Positions 62,510 to 64,000 of a stretch of DNA of 64,000 nt are shown piece by piece. Where the stretch lies: positions 770,001 through 834,000 of the forward strand of contig NZ_CP012369.1 of the NCBI RefSeq assembly GCF_001267405.1. Reading direction: 5' to 3'. The stretch's first letter is position 1. Every line of letters begins with the position of its first letter. The notes beneath the pieces were generated by a model that was not told the origin of the DNA, ran no database searches, and worked only from the letters and a program-made list of their open reading frames with translations. The translations under genes were made by a program, and so were the position numbers. The stretch comes from Moorella thermoacetica. Its GTDB lineage: Bacteria; Bacillota; DSM-521; Neomoorellales; Neomoorellaceae.

Positions 62510-62613
62510 AGATGAAGAATAGAAATTTTACTCTGGTGATCCTGATTTTGGTCCTGCTCCAGACCTTCTTAATTTGCCTGCTGAATCTTAGTTACTACGC
62601 CCAGGCGGATTAA
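62506..62613 (+). CDS. Small single-helix membrane peptide (35 residues)
   Basis: MKMKNRNFTLVILILVLLQTF continues to LLNLSYYAQAD and TAA. A positively charged start and one hydrophobic helix. ATG overlaps the upstream stop, with AAAGGA before it. The stop lies about 12 bp before the likely IS end, so the IS did not create it. It could be a full small protein or the detached start of a sensor protein. Confidence 0.5.
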   Translation: MKMKNRNFTLVILILVLLQTFLICLLNLSYYAQAD

Positions 62614-62712
62614 CCCCCGCAGATTGGACATATGCACCCGACATTAAGCTCTCTTGCAATTTTTCTTCAAGCTTTTAAGGGGCAAAGGCTTCCGGATACG
62701 CACCAATTTACG

Positions 62713-63597
62713 TCACACCCTCACGGGATATCTGGGCTGCAATCCTGTCTCGATATGACGACGGTAAAACTTGGCCGGCGACAGGTAGTGTAAACTAGAG
62801 TGCAATCGGCGGTTGTTATAACGGCTAACGAATTCCACGACCGCCTGATATGCCTCCGCGTAGGTCCCAAACTCGCCCATCGACAAGCATTCATCCTCAA
62901 GAAGCCGATGGTACGATTCGATATATGCGTTCATATTCGGTGTCTTGGGCGGTATTCTCTCGTGTAGGACATTCCATCGCTCACATTCCGATTCAAACAG
63001 ATGGCTTACAAACTGGGGTCCATTATCCGAACGGATGATGGGTAATGGTAAATTCCTTTGAAGAATCTGACGTTTCCACAATGCTGCTCGAAAAGTTTCA
63101 ACGGCATGTCTGGCTTCACAGGTTAGACCAATATGATAGCCCACAATCTGCCTGTCATAGACGTCAATGTACGACAGCACAAAGAAAAACCGGTCTTCTC
63201 CTGCAATGTATCCGTACTTGACATCGACCTCCCAGAGCTGGTTTGGCGCTGTGATAGTGCGGTTCTGGGCCAAATTCCGCGGGTGTTTCCGACGGAGGTT
63301 CCGTTGTGGCCGCAGAATATCCAGTTCCTTACACAAGCGGTATACCTTTTTCTCGTTCACCACCAGCTCATGATCTTGTCGAAGCATATGAGTGAGCTTA
63401 CGGTACCCGTAGGCGTAACCATCACCGGAAATAGACTCCATAATCCATTCCTTAATCTGTTCATCACTGACCTTGCGGCCGCCCACAGTCAGTGAATGAC
63501 CAGGAAACGGACGTCCACCCGTCGTGGTATGCGGCTTGGGTTCATGTGTTAATTGATAATAATAGGTGGATCGAGAAACCCCCACTATGCGCAGCAC
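62713..63597 (-). CDS. IS3-family transposase OrfB (DDE catalytic part)
   Basis: A 294-residue integrase-core protein. HTH_21-like start, DEQIKEWIMESI and YGYRKLTHMLR, then the DDE residues in LWEVDVKYGYI, IRSDNGPQFVS and NMNAYIESYHRLLEDE. Made most likely as the OrfAB fusion: the same frame continues upstream (SQPSLADKVAIAHKWITAG) to the slippery site at 63669-63675. GTG 63597 is only the first start codon in the frame. Confidence 0.93.
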   Translation of the reverse strand: MLRIVGVSRSTYYYQLTHEPKPHTTTGGRPFPGHSLTVGGRKVSDEQIKEWIMESISGDGYAYGYRKLTHMLRQDHELVVNEKKVYRLCKELDILRPQRNLRRKHPRNLAQNRTITAPNQLWEVDVKYGYIAGEDRFFFVLSYIDVYDRQIVGYHIGLTCEARHAVETFRAALWKRQILQRNLPLPIIRSDNGPQFVSHLFESECERWNVLHERIPPKTPNMNAYIESYHRLLEDECLSMGEFGTYAEAYQAVVEFVSRYNNRRLHSSLHYLSPAKFYRRHIETGLQPRYPVRV

Positions 63598-63641
63598 GAG
63601 AGTAGCGTTGTACCCGGCTGTGATCCACTTGTGCGCAATGG

Positions 63642-63983
63642 CTACTTTATCTGCAAGTGAGGGTTGGCTTTTTTTAATAGGTCACGCAATATAGCAATTT
63701 CAAGGTCTTTTTCGCCCAGAAGTTGCTTTAGATGGGTATTCTGTTTGTCTAACTCACGGTTCTCTGCAACGAGTCGGGCGTGTTCCTGCTGAGTAACGTG
63801 GGTGGCGTTTCCCTTTGGGCTACTGCCTTGCATGGGTTGGCCGGCTTTGTACTGACGAACCCATCGGCTGACAATATTCGGCCGGATATCATACTTCCGA
63901 GCAACGACGGAATTATTTCCGGCAGCGATGGCCTGTTCGACGACCTGGCGCTTGAACTCTAGGGTAAATTTCCGACGTTCCAC
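63642..63983 (-). CDS. IS3-family transposase OrfA (helix-turn-helix)
   Basis: A protein of 113 residues with a DNA-binding helix-turn-helix (FTLEFKRQVVEQAIAAGNNSVVARKYDI, PNIVSRWVRQYKAG) and a leucine-zipper-like end (LVAENRELDKQNTHLKQLLGEKDLEIAILRDLLKKA). GTG start after AGGAGGTTATTCAA. The A7 run in its last codons (TTAAAAAAAGCC) lets ribosomes shift to the -1 frame of OrfB. Confidence 0.92.
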   Translation of the reverse strand: MERRKFTLEFKRQVVEQAIAAGNNSVVARKYDIRPNIVSRWVRQYKAGQPMQGSSPKGNATHVTQQEHARLVAENRELDKQNTHLKQLLGEKDLEIAILRDLLKKANPHLQIK

Positions 63984-64000
63984 TTGAATAACCTCCTGAC

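Larger units (their letters stand above)
62625..64000 (-). mobile_element. IS3-family insertion sequence (one end outside the window)
   Basis: Two overlapping minus-strand frames (orfA, orfB) with the A7 slippery site give the IS3-type layout. The inner end is probably near 62625, at TGGACATATGCACC, since IS3 ends begin TG. The other end lies beyond the window, so terminal inverted repeats and target duplication cannot be compared. Confidence 0.85.

Overview
The window is a 64 kb stretch of a G+C-rich, spore-forming, Gram-positive anaerobe, most likely a thermophilic acetogen of the Moorella group. The evidence is the complete division and cell-wall cluster linked to sporulation genes (spoIIGA, sigE, sigG, spoIIR), DapL-type diaminopimelate synthesis, and a PduL-type phosphotransacylase beside ileS, as is known in Moorella thermoacetica. 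The genus is inferred from gene content and order; no database was searched.

Layout. 1-9.1 kb: murein and division genes (ftsW end, murG, murC, murB, murA, ftsQ, sbp, ftsA, ftsZ). 9.2-12.7 kb: sporulation sigma genes with spoIIGA and spoIIR. 12.7-17.7 kb: the ylm/sepF/divIVA cluster with proC. 17.9-21.4 kb: ileS and pduL. 21.5-31.9 kb: small regulators and membrane genes, thiD, lspA, rluD, a methyltransferase, a carrier, an ABC exporter, tatA and a DUF1786 gene. 31.9-40.4 kb: the pyrimidine operon, with two PyrR-type attenuators but no pyrK, pyrD or pyrE. 40.4-41.9 kb: an A+T-richer toxin-antitoxin pair and small genes. 41.9-49.3 kb: rqcH, a Ca2+-ATPase gene broken by TAG, dapF, a large structured RNA candidate and dapL. 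49.3-53.2 kb: yicC, remA, rpoZ, coaBC, metK. 53.3-55.8 kb: a gntP gene also broken by TAG, tRNA-Thr, and sparse sequence. 55.8-62 kb: priA, def, fmt, DUF116, rsmB. 62-64 kb: a small membrane pair and an IS3-family element running off the window.

How it fits together. Most of the window is conserved housekeeping arranged in tightly packed, often overlapping operons. Pyrimidine synthesis is controlled by PyrR binding to its own leader RNAs. The spoIIGA-sigE promoter region keeps the unusually long spacer and a Spo0A-box-like site known from Bacillus spoIIG.

Least expected features: (1) two long, conserved genes each broken by one in-frame TAG, both within CTAGG, which fits C-to-T change at CCAGG; (2) a roughly 190-nt rod-like RNA candidate between dapF and dapL; (3) a roughly 45-bp repeat present four times, always upstream of a gene or RNA in the same direction; (4) a tatA gene whose only well-placed start is ATT; (5) a pyr operon without pyrK, pyrD and pyrE.
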